16,073 nt of DNA from Prevotella sp. CAG:891 (GTDB taxonomy: Bacteria; Bacteroidota; Bacteroidia; Bacteroidales; Bacteroidaceae), in NCBI GenBank assembly GCA_000437675.1, contig FR901738.1, positions 13,023 to 29,095 of the forward strand, given 5' to 3'. Position numbers and translations under genes: made by a program. How positions within the stretch are numbered: position 1 is the stretch's first letter; each line of letters starts with the position of its first letter. The notes below the pieces were generated by a model. That model saw only the letters and a list, made by a program, of their open reading frames with translations, was not told the origin of the DNA and did no database searches. Positions 1 to 7,305 of the stretch are shown here, piece by piece.

Positions 1-3000
1 AGGAATGCCAGTAGTCGGGTCTATGTCCTGTTTTTCAACGACAAAGGCAGAACTGTAGAGATGGGTTTCAGAAAGCAGACGGCGGATTTCCAATTCTTTA
101 CCTACAATCATGCGGTTGATTGTGCCCACCACACGCAACTTGATCAGTCGGCCACTTGCTCCACGTTCAACGGGTTGCAAATCAAGAATAGCCCCAAACT
201 TTTGTTCCGTGCGTTTTTCGATGAGCTGTAAAGCCTCATCCTGAGTGAGTTCTACGCGCCAGCGATAGTAATCGGTGGTAGTTTGGTCGTAATCGTTGAG
301 TACTTGTGCCAGCAATTCTTTATTGTCAGTGTGGCAGTAAGCATCGGGAGTTGAGCGTATCCAGTTTTCAGCTTCTTTTTCGTTGCTGAGGTCTGGCAGG
401 GTAGCATGGTTCCAATCGCGAATAGGTTTCAGGTATTCAAAGTCGTTATCTTCCCAGCACGAACTGTATTGTTCGGTTGCTTCACCGCAACATTTTGAAA
501 ATCTGGCATCGCACAAGTTGCCGTTGTAAAGCAGCACCTTGTCTTTTGTAGCTTTTACAGCCGAACAAACTTGAGGCAAGTATGCACGGGTAATGCCTTG
601 ATAGCGCTGGCAGTGATCGTCGGCACATACATCGTAGAGCGTATGGTCAGAGCGGTCGTGCCAGCGAATGAATTCTTCGCCATGGCGAGCAAAACTGAAG
701 AAGGAAGCAGTTGTGTTGTTGCCCTGTCTGCGTTTCAGCATTTGAGCGTATACCCAACTTCTGGAAACGACTGCATGAGTCTTAAGCAACTCAATGGAGG
801 AAGAAGCGTTCATTTCAGACGAAATAACACTGACAAGATACTCCTCGACAGGCAATTCGTTGATAACAACCAGTTTTTCCTCGTCGACAATCAAGCGTAA
901 ATTACCCTTGAAGGTTTGTGTCTCATGTTTTTCCCAATGGAATGATATGCCGATGGTTACGTCCTCAATCGTAAAGGTCGCATCATCGTTGGTGGGTGTA
1001 AGCAGCAATTCGCTGTAAATGTTGTTGTTCCAAAGCACCCCACCATCCACACATTCTGCTTCTTGCGCCCCACAAATGGTTTCGCCTTTAGCCGTAAAGT
1101 TTCCGTTGAGTGTAAACTTTATCTTTGAAGCACGCATAATGCCAACCGTCACATTTTCGTTGACCAGTTCCGTCAGTTTGGTTTCGGTTTCATTGCGTGT
1201 AGTTGTTTTACGTTTTCCACCATGCAGTTTTTTAGCAATATTGGCAATATCTGCATCGTTCAAAGTTACTTCGCGCAATATATTTTGTGCTATTCGCGGT
1301 GTGATGCGTTCGAAGTCTTCGGCACGCGGTGTAATAATCAATCCGCCCATGTCGATAGCACCGGGACTCACCAAATATTTGCTGCGTCCGCTGGCAAAAT
1401 AGCAATCAGGACGGTGTTTGCGGCGCGGAAAAACCACAGTAACCAAGTAGTCTTCGGCCGTAGGTCCGCCTTCGTGTCGCCAGGAAAGCAAATTGAAGTC
1501 AGGTTCCGTACGCTTGTCTTCTATAGGCATCACACTCATCAGTTTGTTGAGCAACAGCGGATTTTTCTCGGCAGCAGGTCCTTGCACAACAAAAGCCGGA
1601 CAAGCATAGTCCTTGAGTAAAAAAATACCACCGTTTTTAGGGTTATATCCCAACTCCTCTAATTCAGCCTCCTCGTCTTTGTTCGACGGATAAATGCGTT
1701 CCAGGTGATTTTCGTAAATTTTCCAATCACGCTCAATGGGAATCAAACCCTTTGAACCTGCCTGCAAATGCGCATGGTCGGGTGCAGAAGCCCCACAGCG
1801 CGCACCGTTGTAGAATACAACATAGTTGGGCAGTTGCCAGACCAGTTTGTCGAGCAAAGAAGCAAAGCGGTTGAAATCTTGTGGCGTATGTCGGCGGGTA
1901 GGAATTGTCAGGTGGTGAGGCAAAATAGGAAATGGATTTACCAAAACCTCAATGCTTCCCATCACCGGCAAGGCACGCTGCGTGTCAGGCCGGTTATTTT
2001 CGCAGAGAAAACAAGGACGGGCTTTCAATGACTTCTTGTCGACCTTCGCACCGGTGCTCACGATGCGCGAAGGATTGTATTGTACACGCAGTTCGCCATC
2101 TTCCAGAGGTAGAACACGGGTTTGAACCTGTGAAGCCAGCGCTTCATAGCGTTCGCGTGCCTCGTCCCAGCGGGTGAGCTGCCAATCGAAGAACTTACTG
2201 ATTTCTTCTTCGTTAAGCGGATGATTCCAACGTTTGACCAATGCCTGACGCGCTTGAACCTCCATGGTGCGGAGTGCATCCTTGTAAGCATTGTTTCGGT
2301 TCTGACTTTCGATGCTCAAGGCTGCGTCTGAGTTACCCTCCCACCGTCGGCAAAGGTATAGTTCGTCGTAAATACGTCCTATGCGGAAATAACGCGAAAA
2401 GCAGAGTCCCAGTGCATAATCTTCGCCGTAGCTTGTGTTCGGGAAACCTATTTGTCGTAAAATGTCGGTACGGAACGCACGTGGAGCCCCCAGTCCGTTA
2501 ATGCGCAGTGCATTATTTCGTCCGTTTTCGGCAGTCCATTCTGTGTGAGCAATAAGTCCGGGAGGCAAGGTGTTCAAGTCAAAGTCAACCATGCGGTAGC
2601 TACCTATCACCATAGCCGCGTGTTGCTGCTGAAAGGTCGCGACAATTCTTTCCAAAGTGTCGGGCGCAGCATACAAGTCATCCGAATCGAGTTGGATGGC
2701 AAACCTTCCGCAGTATTCCGAGCGCACAGCATAGTCCCAGCAACCGCCTATGCCCAAGTCGTGGCGAGTGGGGCATAGCACTTTGACCTGTTCGTTTTGT
2801 GCATATTGAAGCAAAGCCTCAGTGGTACCATCGGTTGAATGGTTGTCAATAACAATGACGTTAAACGTAAAATCGGCCTGCTGACTCAGCGCACTGTTTA
2901 CCGCATCGCAAATAGTTCTGGCGCGGTTACGCACCGGAATAATAACGCTGGCTTCAACCGGATAAACCGTAGTATCAGCCGGCAGTTCGTTCAATTCGTC

Positions 3001-3741
3001 AGGTGCAAGCCAGGCTCCGATTTGTTTCAGGTGTTCGGCGCAGGCTCTTTCCATTTCCTGTTGCACCTCCTTGTTTCGCGGATTGACGTAATCAAACTGC
3101 TTTTGTCCGGAAACACGCAAGTCTGTTTCGATTTCGCTGTAAAGCGGTTCGCGTAAATGCACTATTTCCCCTTTTGAACTGATAAACAGGCGCAGGGCAT
3201 AAAGTCCGGCAAAGCGATAGCGCGGACTCCGGCCGTTGTTTAGAAAATGGCGTATAGCCGAAGTTCTGATAAGTTGCAGCGAACCAAAGTCGAAGTCATC
3301 ACGTAGCGATCCGGTTTGGTAATCAATTGTGGGATGCAAGCCGTTAGAGTCGTAACGGTCGGAATAAAGCATCAAGGCCGAATTTGGGTCATTGTCGGCA
3401 AAGTTGTCAGTGTGATATCCTGCTGTTTGCAGTAGACGCTCTATAGCACGATAACCCAGCTTCAGGTCGTGTGAACTAAGGTAAAAAAGCGTAAATTTAG
3501 CTTCCAGTTTGGGTGCAATCAGCCGTAGGAACTTGGTGCCATTAACATTGTCTGTTTGCAGCACGCTACACCGTTTGGCATTCTGCGTTGTCACAGCTTG
3601 TGCATCCTGGGCGGCATCAGAGTTTCCGGCAATCAGAAACAACTGATTGACGCAGTCCGTATTCAGAATGGTTTCGATGGTTTCAGCGCAATGGGCATTT
3701 TGCGGTTCGTAAACCAAAATAAAGTCTATTGTAGGTTTCAT
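1..3741 (-). CDS. GT2 glycosyltransferase / DUF4922 (GalT-HIT-like) / SpoIID-LytB fusion protein, C-terminus outside window
   Basis: An uninterrupted minus-strand frame of 1247 codons starts at the ATG at 3741 (MKPTIDFILVYEP) and has no stop before the window edge. Residues 1-250 resemble a degenerate GT-A fold. Residues about 262-500 are a GT2 domain: ASVIIPVRNRARTI, then the metal/nucleotide-sugar motif D352-S-D-D355 and a later GED motif. Residues about 555-830 match DUF4922: a CxxC (C577, C580, in CFLCENN, much like the zinc motif of galactose-1-phosphate uridylyltransferase) and a histidine triad-like HAHLQ (H656, H658). From about 864 on it is SpoIID/LytB: VGIMRASKIKF, then LPVEEYLVSVISSEM with the Glu expected to be catalytic at E976, DDHCQRYQG near 1045, and CCGEATEQYSSCW. 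The usual SpoIID ending (GRGWGHGVGM type) is not reached, so perhaps 80 residues are missing. No signal peptide is visible, which is odd for a SpoIID domain. Domain calls are firm; the reaction and substrate are unknown. Confidence 0.88.
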   Translation of the reverse strand, partial: MKPTIDFILVYEPQNAHCAETIETILNTDCVNQLFLIAGNSDAAQDAQAVTTQNAKRCSVLQTDNVNGTKFLRLIAPKLEAKFTLFYLSSHDLKLGYRAIERLLQTAGYHTDNFADNDPNSALMLYSDRYDSNGLHPTIDYQTGSLRDDFDFGSLQLIRTSAIRHFLNNGRSPRYRFAGLYALRLFISSKGEIVHLREPLYSEIETDLRVSGQKQFDYVNPRNKEVQQEMERACAEHLKQIGAWLAPDELNELPADTTVYPVEASVIIPVRNRARTICDAVNSALSQQADFTFNVIVIDNHSTDGTTEALLQYAQNEQVKVLCPTRHDLGIGGCWDYAVRSEYCGRFAIQLDSDDLYAAPDTLERIVATFQQQHAAMVIGSYRMVDFDLNTLPPGLIAHTEWTAENGRNNALRINGLGAPRAFRTDILRQIGFPNTSYGEDYALGLCFSRYFRIGRIYDELYLCRRWEGNSDAALSIESQNRNNAYKDALRTMEVQARQALVKRWNHPLNEEEISKFFDWQLTRWDEARERYEALASQVQTRVLPLEDGELRVQYNPSRIVSTGAKVDKKSLKARPCFLCENNRPDTQRALPVMGSIEVLVNPFPILPHHLTIPTRRHTPQDFNRFASLLDKLVWQLPNYVVFYNGARCGASAPDHAHLQAGSKGLIPIERDWKIYENHLERIYPSNKDEEAELEELGYNPKNGGIFLLKDYACPAFVVQGPAAEKNPLLLNKLMSVMPIEDKRTEPDFNLLSWRHEGGPTAEDYLVTVVFPRRKHRPDCYFASGRSKYLVSPGAIDMGGLIITPRAEDFERITPRIAQNILREVTLNDADIANIAKKLHGGKRKTTTRNETETKLTELVNENVTVGIMRASKIKFTLNGNFTAKGETICGAQEAECVDGGVLWNNNIYSELLLTPTNDDATFTIEDVTIGISFHWEKHETQTFKGNLRLIVDEEKLVVINELPVEEYLVSVISSEMNASSSIELLKTHAVVSRSWVYAQMLKRRQGNNTTASFFSFARHGEEFIRWHDRSDHTLYDVCADDHCQRYQGITRAYLPQVCSAVKATKDKVLLYNGNLCDARFSKCCGEATEQYSSCWEDNDFEYLKPIRDWNHATLPDLSNEKEAENWIRSTPDAYCHTDNKELLAQVLNDYDQTTTDYYRWRVELTQDEALQLIEKRTEQKFGAILDLQPVERGASGRLIKLRVVGTINRMIVGKELEIRRLLSETHLYSSAFVVEKQDIDPTTGIP

Positions 3742-3801
3742 CTTGTCAGACGCTATTACATGTATTACCGGCATGAATGAGCAGTGCCGATTTCATGCAA
3801 A

Positions 3802-3832
3802 CAAAAGTACAAATAATACATAGTATGACAAA
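3802..3832 (-). promoter_or_regulatory. Bacteroidota-type promoter for the GT2-DUF4922-SpoIID gene
   Basis: On the minus strand, TTTG (3832-3829) is followed after exactly 19 bases by TACTTTTG (3809-3802). This matches the Bacteroidota -33/-7 consensus TTTG-N19-21-TAnnTTTG. Transcription would start near 3795, giving a leader of about 55 nt before the ATG at 3741. Confidence 0.7.
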
Positions 3833-3970
3833 ATGTTATGTAAAAATCCCTTCATCGATTTTTGTAAAAACAAAAACTTACGCAGTTTCGGGGTGGGTGA
3901 AACAGGGAGATAAATCGCGTAATTCGCGTAATAGTGGACAAATGTCTGTAATCTGTGGGTAAAAATGGCA

Positions 3971-3990
3971 AATACCCTATAATAGGTATT
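3971..3990. promoter_or_regulatory. Dyad abutting the feoAB -33 region, possible operator
   Basis: AATACC (3971-3976) and GGTATT (3985-3990) form a perfect 6-bp inverted repeat with an 8-bp spacer. The right arm overlaps the proposed -33 element of the feoAB promoter, a common position for a repressor site. It does not match a canonical Fur box, so the regulator is unidentified. Confidence 0.35.
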
Positions 3991-4019
3991 GGTTAGGTGC
4001 AATAAAGCAAGTAATTTTG
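3988..4019 (+). promoter_or_regulatory. Promoter for feoAB
   Basis: TAATTTTG (4012-4019) fits the TAnnTTTG -7 consensus. ATTG (3988-3991), one base off TTTG, lies 20 bases upstream as the -33 element. Transcription would start near 4026, leaving a leader of roughly 190 nt before the feoAB start codon at 4219. No other rightward TAnnTTTG was seen between here and the gene. Confidence 0.6.
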
Positions 4020-4024
4020 CACCT
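3995..4024. promoter_or_regulatory. Perfect 8-bp dyad spanning the feoAB -7 element, candidate operator
   Basis: AGGTGCAA (3995-4002) and TTGCACCT (4017-4024) are perfect inverted repeats separated by 14 bp. The dyad brackets the -7 hexamer region and reaches the expected transcription start. The half-site centres are about two helical turns apart, as expected for a dimeric repressor reading one face of the DNA. Iron-responsive control is an inference from the downstream gene only. Confidence 0.45.
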
Positions 4025-4081
4025 TACATTCGGAATACCCTTTTGCGGCTACCCCGACCAGTGTATGCTTCCTTACAAGGA

Positions 4082-4131
4082 ATAAGTATATCATTCGTAT
4101 CGAAAAATCGCATTTTTCAATAATTACTTAT
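4082..4131 (+). other. Nested hairpins in the feoAB 5' leader
   Basis: Inner arms GAAAAAT (4102-4108) and ATTTTTC (4112-4118) pair perfectly around a 3-nt loop. Outer arms ATAAGTA (4082-4088) and TACTTAT (4125-4131) also pair perfectly. Both lie in the predicted untranslated leader of feoAB. The stems are AT-rich and weak, and no known riboswitch class is recognised. Confidence 0.3.
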
Positions 4132-4218
4132 AAGCATTTTTTATTGGTTAGGGTTAGTGTGCGGGTATGCTGTTGCAAATAATGACAGTGATTACCTTTT
4201 AAACAATCGTATAAGCAA

Positions 4219-6837
4219 ATGAAATTATCAGATTTACATACAGGCGAACGCGGTGTAATTGTGAAGGTGGCGGGTCATGGAGGATTTCGTAAACGTATCG
4301 TCGAGATGGGCTTTGTAAAAGGTAAGACTGTGACGGTGATATTGAATGCGCCTCTGCGCGACCCTATAGAATATGAAATAATGGGTTATAAAATTTCGCT
4401 GCGTCGCGAAGAGGCCCAGCTTGTAGAGGTTATCAGCGAGGCTGAAGCCGAAAACGATGCTCGCATTCATCCAGACGGCTCTTTGCACGCACTTCCTTCG
4501 GGAGCAGATGAAACCGAGGAAATGAAGATGCAGATAGAATGCCGGATGGAGCGGTTGGCGGCCGACAAGCGCCGTTTTATCAACGTTGCTTTGGTGGGCA
4601 ATCCGAATTGCGGTAAAACCTCCTTGTTCAATGTCGCTTCGGGCGGTCATGAGCATGTAGGTAATTACAGCGGTGTAACTGTTGGAGCCAAAGAAGGATT
4701 TTTCACCCTGAAGGTAAAAGTGCCTGCTGTAGGTTCTGCAGATGTCAAGGAGACGTCATGTAAGCCAGCCGCCTGTGCCGGATGCTCTTTCGGAAGTGCC
4801 TGTTGTGGCGAAAAGCCCGCTTGTCAGCGCACCATCGAAAAAGAATATAATTTCCGCATTGTCGATTTGCCCGGAACTTATTCGCTTTCAGCCTATTCGC
4901 CCGAGGAACTTTACGTACGTCGGCATTTGATAGACGAAATGCCCGATGTGGTCATTAACGTGGTGGATGCCTCGAACATCGAACGAAATTTATACCTCAC
5001 CACCCAGCTGATTGATATGCATCAGCGCATGGTAGTGGCACTGAACATGTATGATGAATTGGAAAGCAGTGGCGACAAATTGGACTATCGCCAGCTAGGC
5101 AATTTGTTAGGTGTTCCGATGGTACCCACCATTTCGCGTACCGGACATGGTGTGCGTCAACTTTTTGAAAAGGTAATAGCAGTTTACGAAAATCAAACGG
5201 ATGAGGCCTTAGCTCGCCACATTCATGTAAACCACGGAACTGAACTCGAAAAAAGCATCGACCGCATTAAGTTGGTTTTTCAGAAAAATCAGTCGTTGCG
5301 CTCTAAGTATTCAACGCGTTATCTGGCACTGAAGTTTTTGGAAGGCGACGCCGAAGCACAAAAGTTGGTCGAAACCTTGCCCGAACACGATGAATTGGTA
5401 GCCGTGCGATACGAAGAAACGTTGCGGTTAAAGAATGAATTGCATGACAGTCCCGACAATGCACTCACCGATGCTAAATACGGATTTATACAAGGTGCAC
5501 TGCGTGAAACTTACCACCAACAAAGCCGTCAGTCGGGGCAAAGTCTTTCAGAGCGGATAGATGCCATCGTTACAAACCGCTATTTAGGCTTTCCCATATT
5601 CTTTACCCTTCTGTTCCTGGTGTTCTATGTCACCTTCATGTTAGGAGCCTATCCTATGGATTGGATAGACTGGCTGGTCGCAAAATTTGCCGATTTTGTC
5701 AACTATCTGATGCCCGACGGGCTATTGAAAGACATGATAGTCGACGGTGCAATCAGCGGTGTAGGCTCGGTAATTGTGTTCCTGCCCAATATCTTGATAC
5801 TCTATTTGTTCATATCCCTGCTCGAAGATACGGGTTACATGGCCCGAGCAGCTTTCATCATGGACAAGTTTATGCACCGCATGGGATTACATGGCAAGTC
5901 GTTCATCCCCATGGTCATGGGTTTTGGCTGTAATGTACCCGCTGTGATGGCAACCCGCACCATCGAAAATCCCAAAAGTCGCCTGATTACGATGCTGGTG
6001 TTGCCCTTCATGTCCTGTTCAGCCCGCATACCCATCTATGTTGTGCTCATTAGTGCCTTCTTTCCGCGCTACGGAGCTTGGGTCATGTTAGGCCTTTACG
6101 TTCTGGGCATTTTGGGAGCCATTATTATGGCCCGATTGTTCAGTAAATTTCTGATGCGTGGCGAAGACCTTCCGTTTGTGATGGAATTGCCTCCCTACCG
6201 CCTGCCCACAGCCAAGTCAGTGCTGCGTCATACGTGGGAAAAAGGCCGACAGTATTTGCGTAAGATGGGTGGAATCATTTTGGTATTCTCCCTTATTATA
6301 TGGGCATTGAGCTATTTCCCTCGTACCGAATCATCACAAGCCCCAGCTGTGGCAGAAACTACCGTCGTGTCAACCAATCAGTCGCACGGTGCAACGGACG
6401 TGCAGCCTCAAATCGCAACGGCAGAACCTGCGCAGACCGCCGAATCTACCATGTCCTATCTTGAGCGCATCGGTCGTTTCATAGCTCCGGTGCTTTCGCC
6501 CATGGGATATGATTGGAAAATGAGTGTCGGCATTTTGTCGGGAGTTGGTGCCAAGGAACTGGTTGTAAGTACACTGGCCGTAATGTATGCCGGCGAAGAA
6601 ATCGATGCTGACGATGCATCTTCCGACAGCCATTTGTTATCAGCGTTGCAAAACAATATGACACCGGCCGTAGCCCTGTCTTATCTGATATTTGTGCTGT
6701 TCTATTTCCCGTGTATTGCAACCATCATAGCCATAAAGAACGAAAGTGGCGGATGGAAATGGGCCATCTTTACAGCCGTTTATACAACGCTTTTTGCCTA
6801 TTTAGCCGCATGGGTGGCATACGCCATAGCCGCATAA
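4219..6837 (+). CDS. feoB: Fused FeoA-FeoB ferrous iron transporter
   Basis: This is a GTP-dependent inner-membrane Fe(II) importer with the SH3-like FeoA protein fused to the N-terminus, an arrangement known in Bacteroidales. FeoA spans about 1-75 (MKLSDLHTGERGVIV to LVEV). The FeoB G domain follows: G1 GNPNCGKTS 127-135, G3 DLPG 216-219, G4 NMYD 276-279, G5 SRTG from 306. The transmembrane part, from about 455 to 872, carries the two conserved gate cysteines, C571 in GFGCNVPA and C600 in MSCSARIP. Two features are unusual: a cysteine-rich insertion at about 165-205, between G2 and G3 (C181, C186, C189, C195, C196, C202), and a Ser/Thr/Ala/Gln-rich loop at about 701-745 between membrane segments. 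At 872 residues it is longer than FeoA plus a typical FeoB. The gene is probably monocistronic: it has its own promoter region and a strong terminator just downstream. Confidence 0.97.
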   Translation: MKLSDLHTGERGVIVKVAGHGGFRKRIVEMGFVKGKTVTVILNAPLRDPIEYEIMGYKISLRREEAQLVEVISEAEAENDARIHPDGSLHALPSGADETEEMKMQIECRMERLAADKRRFINVALVGNPNCGKTSLFNVASGGHEHVGNYSGVTVGAKEGFFTLKVKVPAVGSADVKETSCKPAACAGCSFGSACCGEKPACQRTIEKEYNFRIVDLPGTYSLSAYSPEELYVRRHLIDEMPDVVINVVDASNIERNLYLTTQLIDMHQRMVVALNMYDELESSGDKLDYRQLGNLLGVPMVPTISRTGHGVRQLFEKVIAVYENQTDEALARHIHVNHGTELEKSIDRIKLVFQKNQSLRSKYSTRYLALKFLEGDAEAQKLVETLPEHDELVAVRYEETLRLKNELHDSPDNALTDAKYGFIQGALRETYHQQSRQSGQSLSERIDAIVTNRYLGFPIFFTLLFLVFYVTFMLGAYPMDWIDWLVAKFADFVNYLMPDGLLKDMIVDGAISGVGSVIVFLPNILILYLFISLLEDTGYMARAAFIMDKFMHRMGLHGKSFIPMVMGFGCNVPAVMATRTIENPKSRLITMLVLPFMSCSARIPIYVVLISAFFPRYGAWVMLGLYVLGILGAIIMARLFSKFLMRGEDLPFVMELPPYRLPTAKSVLRHTWEKGRQYLRKMGGIILVFSLIIWALSYFPRTESSQAPAVAETTVVSTNQSHGATDVQPQIATAEPAQTAESTMSYLERIGRFIAPVLSPMGYDWKMSVGILSGVGAKELVVSTLAVMYAGEEIDADDASSDSHLLSALQNNMTPAVALSYLIFVLFYFPCIATIIAIKNESGGWKWAIFTAVYTTLFAYLAAWVAYAIAA

Positions 6838-6887
6838 TGTTCTGTTCGCAGCTTCGAAGGCGCGAAGTTGCTAATGTTTTAAACGAC

Positions 6888-6942
6888 ACTGCCAAACAAA
6901 GTCAAGAGCCGGCAAGCCCTTGGCTTTGTTTGGCAGTTTTTT
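6888..6942 (+). terminator. Rho-independent terminator after feoAB
   Basis: ACTGCCAAACAAAG (6888-6901) and CTTTGTTTGGCAGT (6924-6937) form a perfect 14-bp stem. It is followed by a run of six T (6937-6942) and begins 51 bases after the feoAB stop. The loop can form a small additional CAAG/CTTG pairing. Confidence 0.9.
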
Positions 6943-7115
6943 ATGGAAAAATGCTTCGCCAAGCCTGGCGATACCTCAGTACAGAACGATTAGCTACGGC
7001 ACCATAACGCTGGTTCAAATGTAAAAATGATGATGAACATCCACTTAGAATAATATAAACTAATTTTCAACATCTACTTATTATGTGCCGTCCTTCATAA
7101 AATTGTAAGAAATAC

Positions 7116-7147
7116 TTTCCTTAAATGCGTTAAATATTGTACCTTTG
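7116..7147 (+). promoter_or_regulatory. Promoter for the ThiE-like gene
   Basis: TACCTTTG (7140-7147) is a perfect TAnnTTTG -7 element. TTTC (7116-7119), one base off TTTG, lies 20 bases upstream. Transcription would start near 7154, about 55 nt before the small ORF at 7210 and about 148 nt before the ThiE-like start. No TPP riboswitch signature is visible in that leader. Confidence 0.65.
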
Positions 7148-7209
7148 CAGCAAAGAAGTGCTGTTTCTTGATGAAGTAAATCAAAACATATCCATAGTTT
7201 CGAATAATT

Positions 7210-7305
7210 ATGCCTGATTTCGAAACCATTGGCGCAGCAATTTTTGCCCCTATTGCAACTCCTGTTAAAAGTTGCACGTCACGCTCTCAAAAGCCAGACT
7301 CATGA
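7210..7305 (+). CDS. Possible 31-residue leader peptide overlapping the ThiE-like start
   Basis: An ATG at 7210 opens a 31-codon frame (MPDFETIGAAIFAPIATP..., ending in ...SQKPDS). Its TGA (7303-7305) overlaps the ATG of the ThiE-like gene (7302-7304) in an ATGA junction, the classic arrangement for translational coupling. It lies within the transcript predicted from the promoter at 7116-7147. The peptide resembles no family I recognise, and no strong Shine-Dalgarno sequence is seen, which is normal in this phylum. It may be a chance frame; a 31-codon open frame alone is weak evidence. Confidence 0.35.
   Translation: MPDFETIGAAIFAPIATPVKSCTSRSQKPDS

Noticed and set aside
571..3156. Several plus-strand open frames of 75-130 codons
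   Set aside because: All lie antisense to the continuous 1247-codon fusion gene, have no family signatures and are explained as shadows of it.
3777..4002. Small ORFs on both strands in the divergent intergenic region
   Set aside because: They overlap the two promoters and dyads, have low-complexity AT-rich content and no recognisable motif.
6956..6971. TCGCCA-agcc-TGGCGA hairpin as a second terminator after feoAB
   Set aside because: The 6-bp stem lacks a following T-run, and a much better terminator precedes it.
6711..7007. 98-codon plus-strand frame at the end of feoAB
   Set aside because: It is a shifted frame of feoAB that then runs through the strong terminator stem.
7148..7301. TPP riboswitch before the ThiE-like gene
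   Set aside because: The conserved thi-box signatures, such as the CTGAGA region, are not visible, and the leader is too short and AT-rich.
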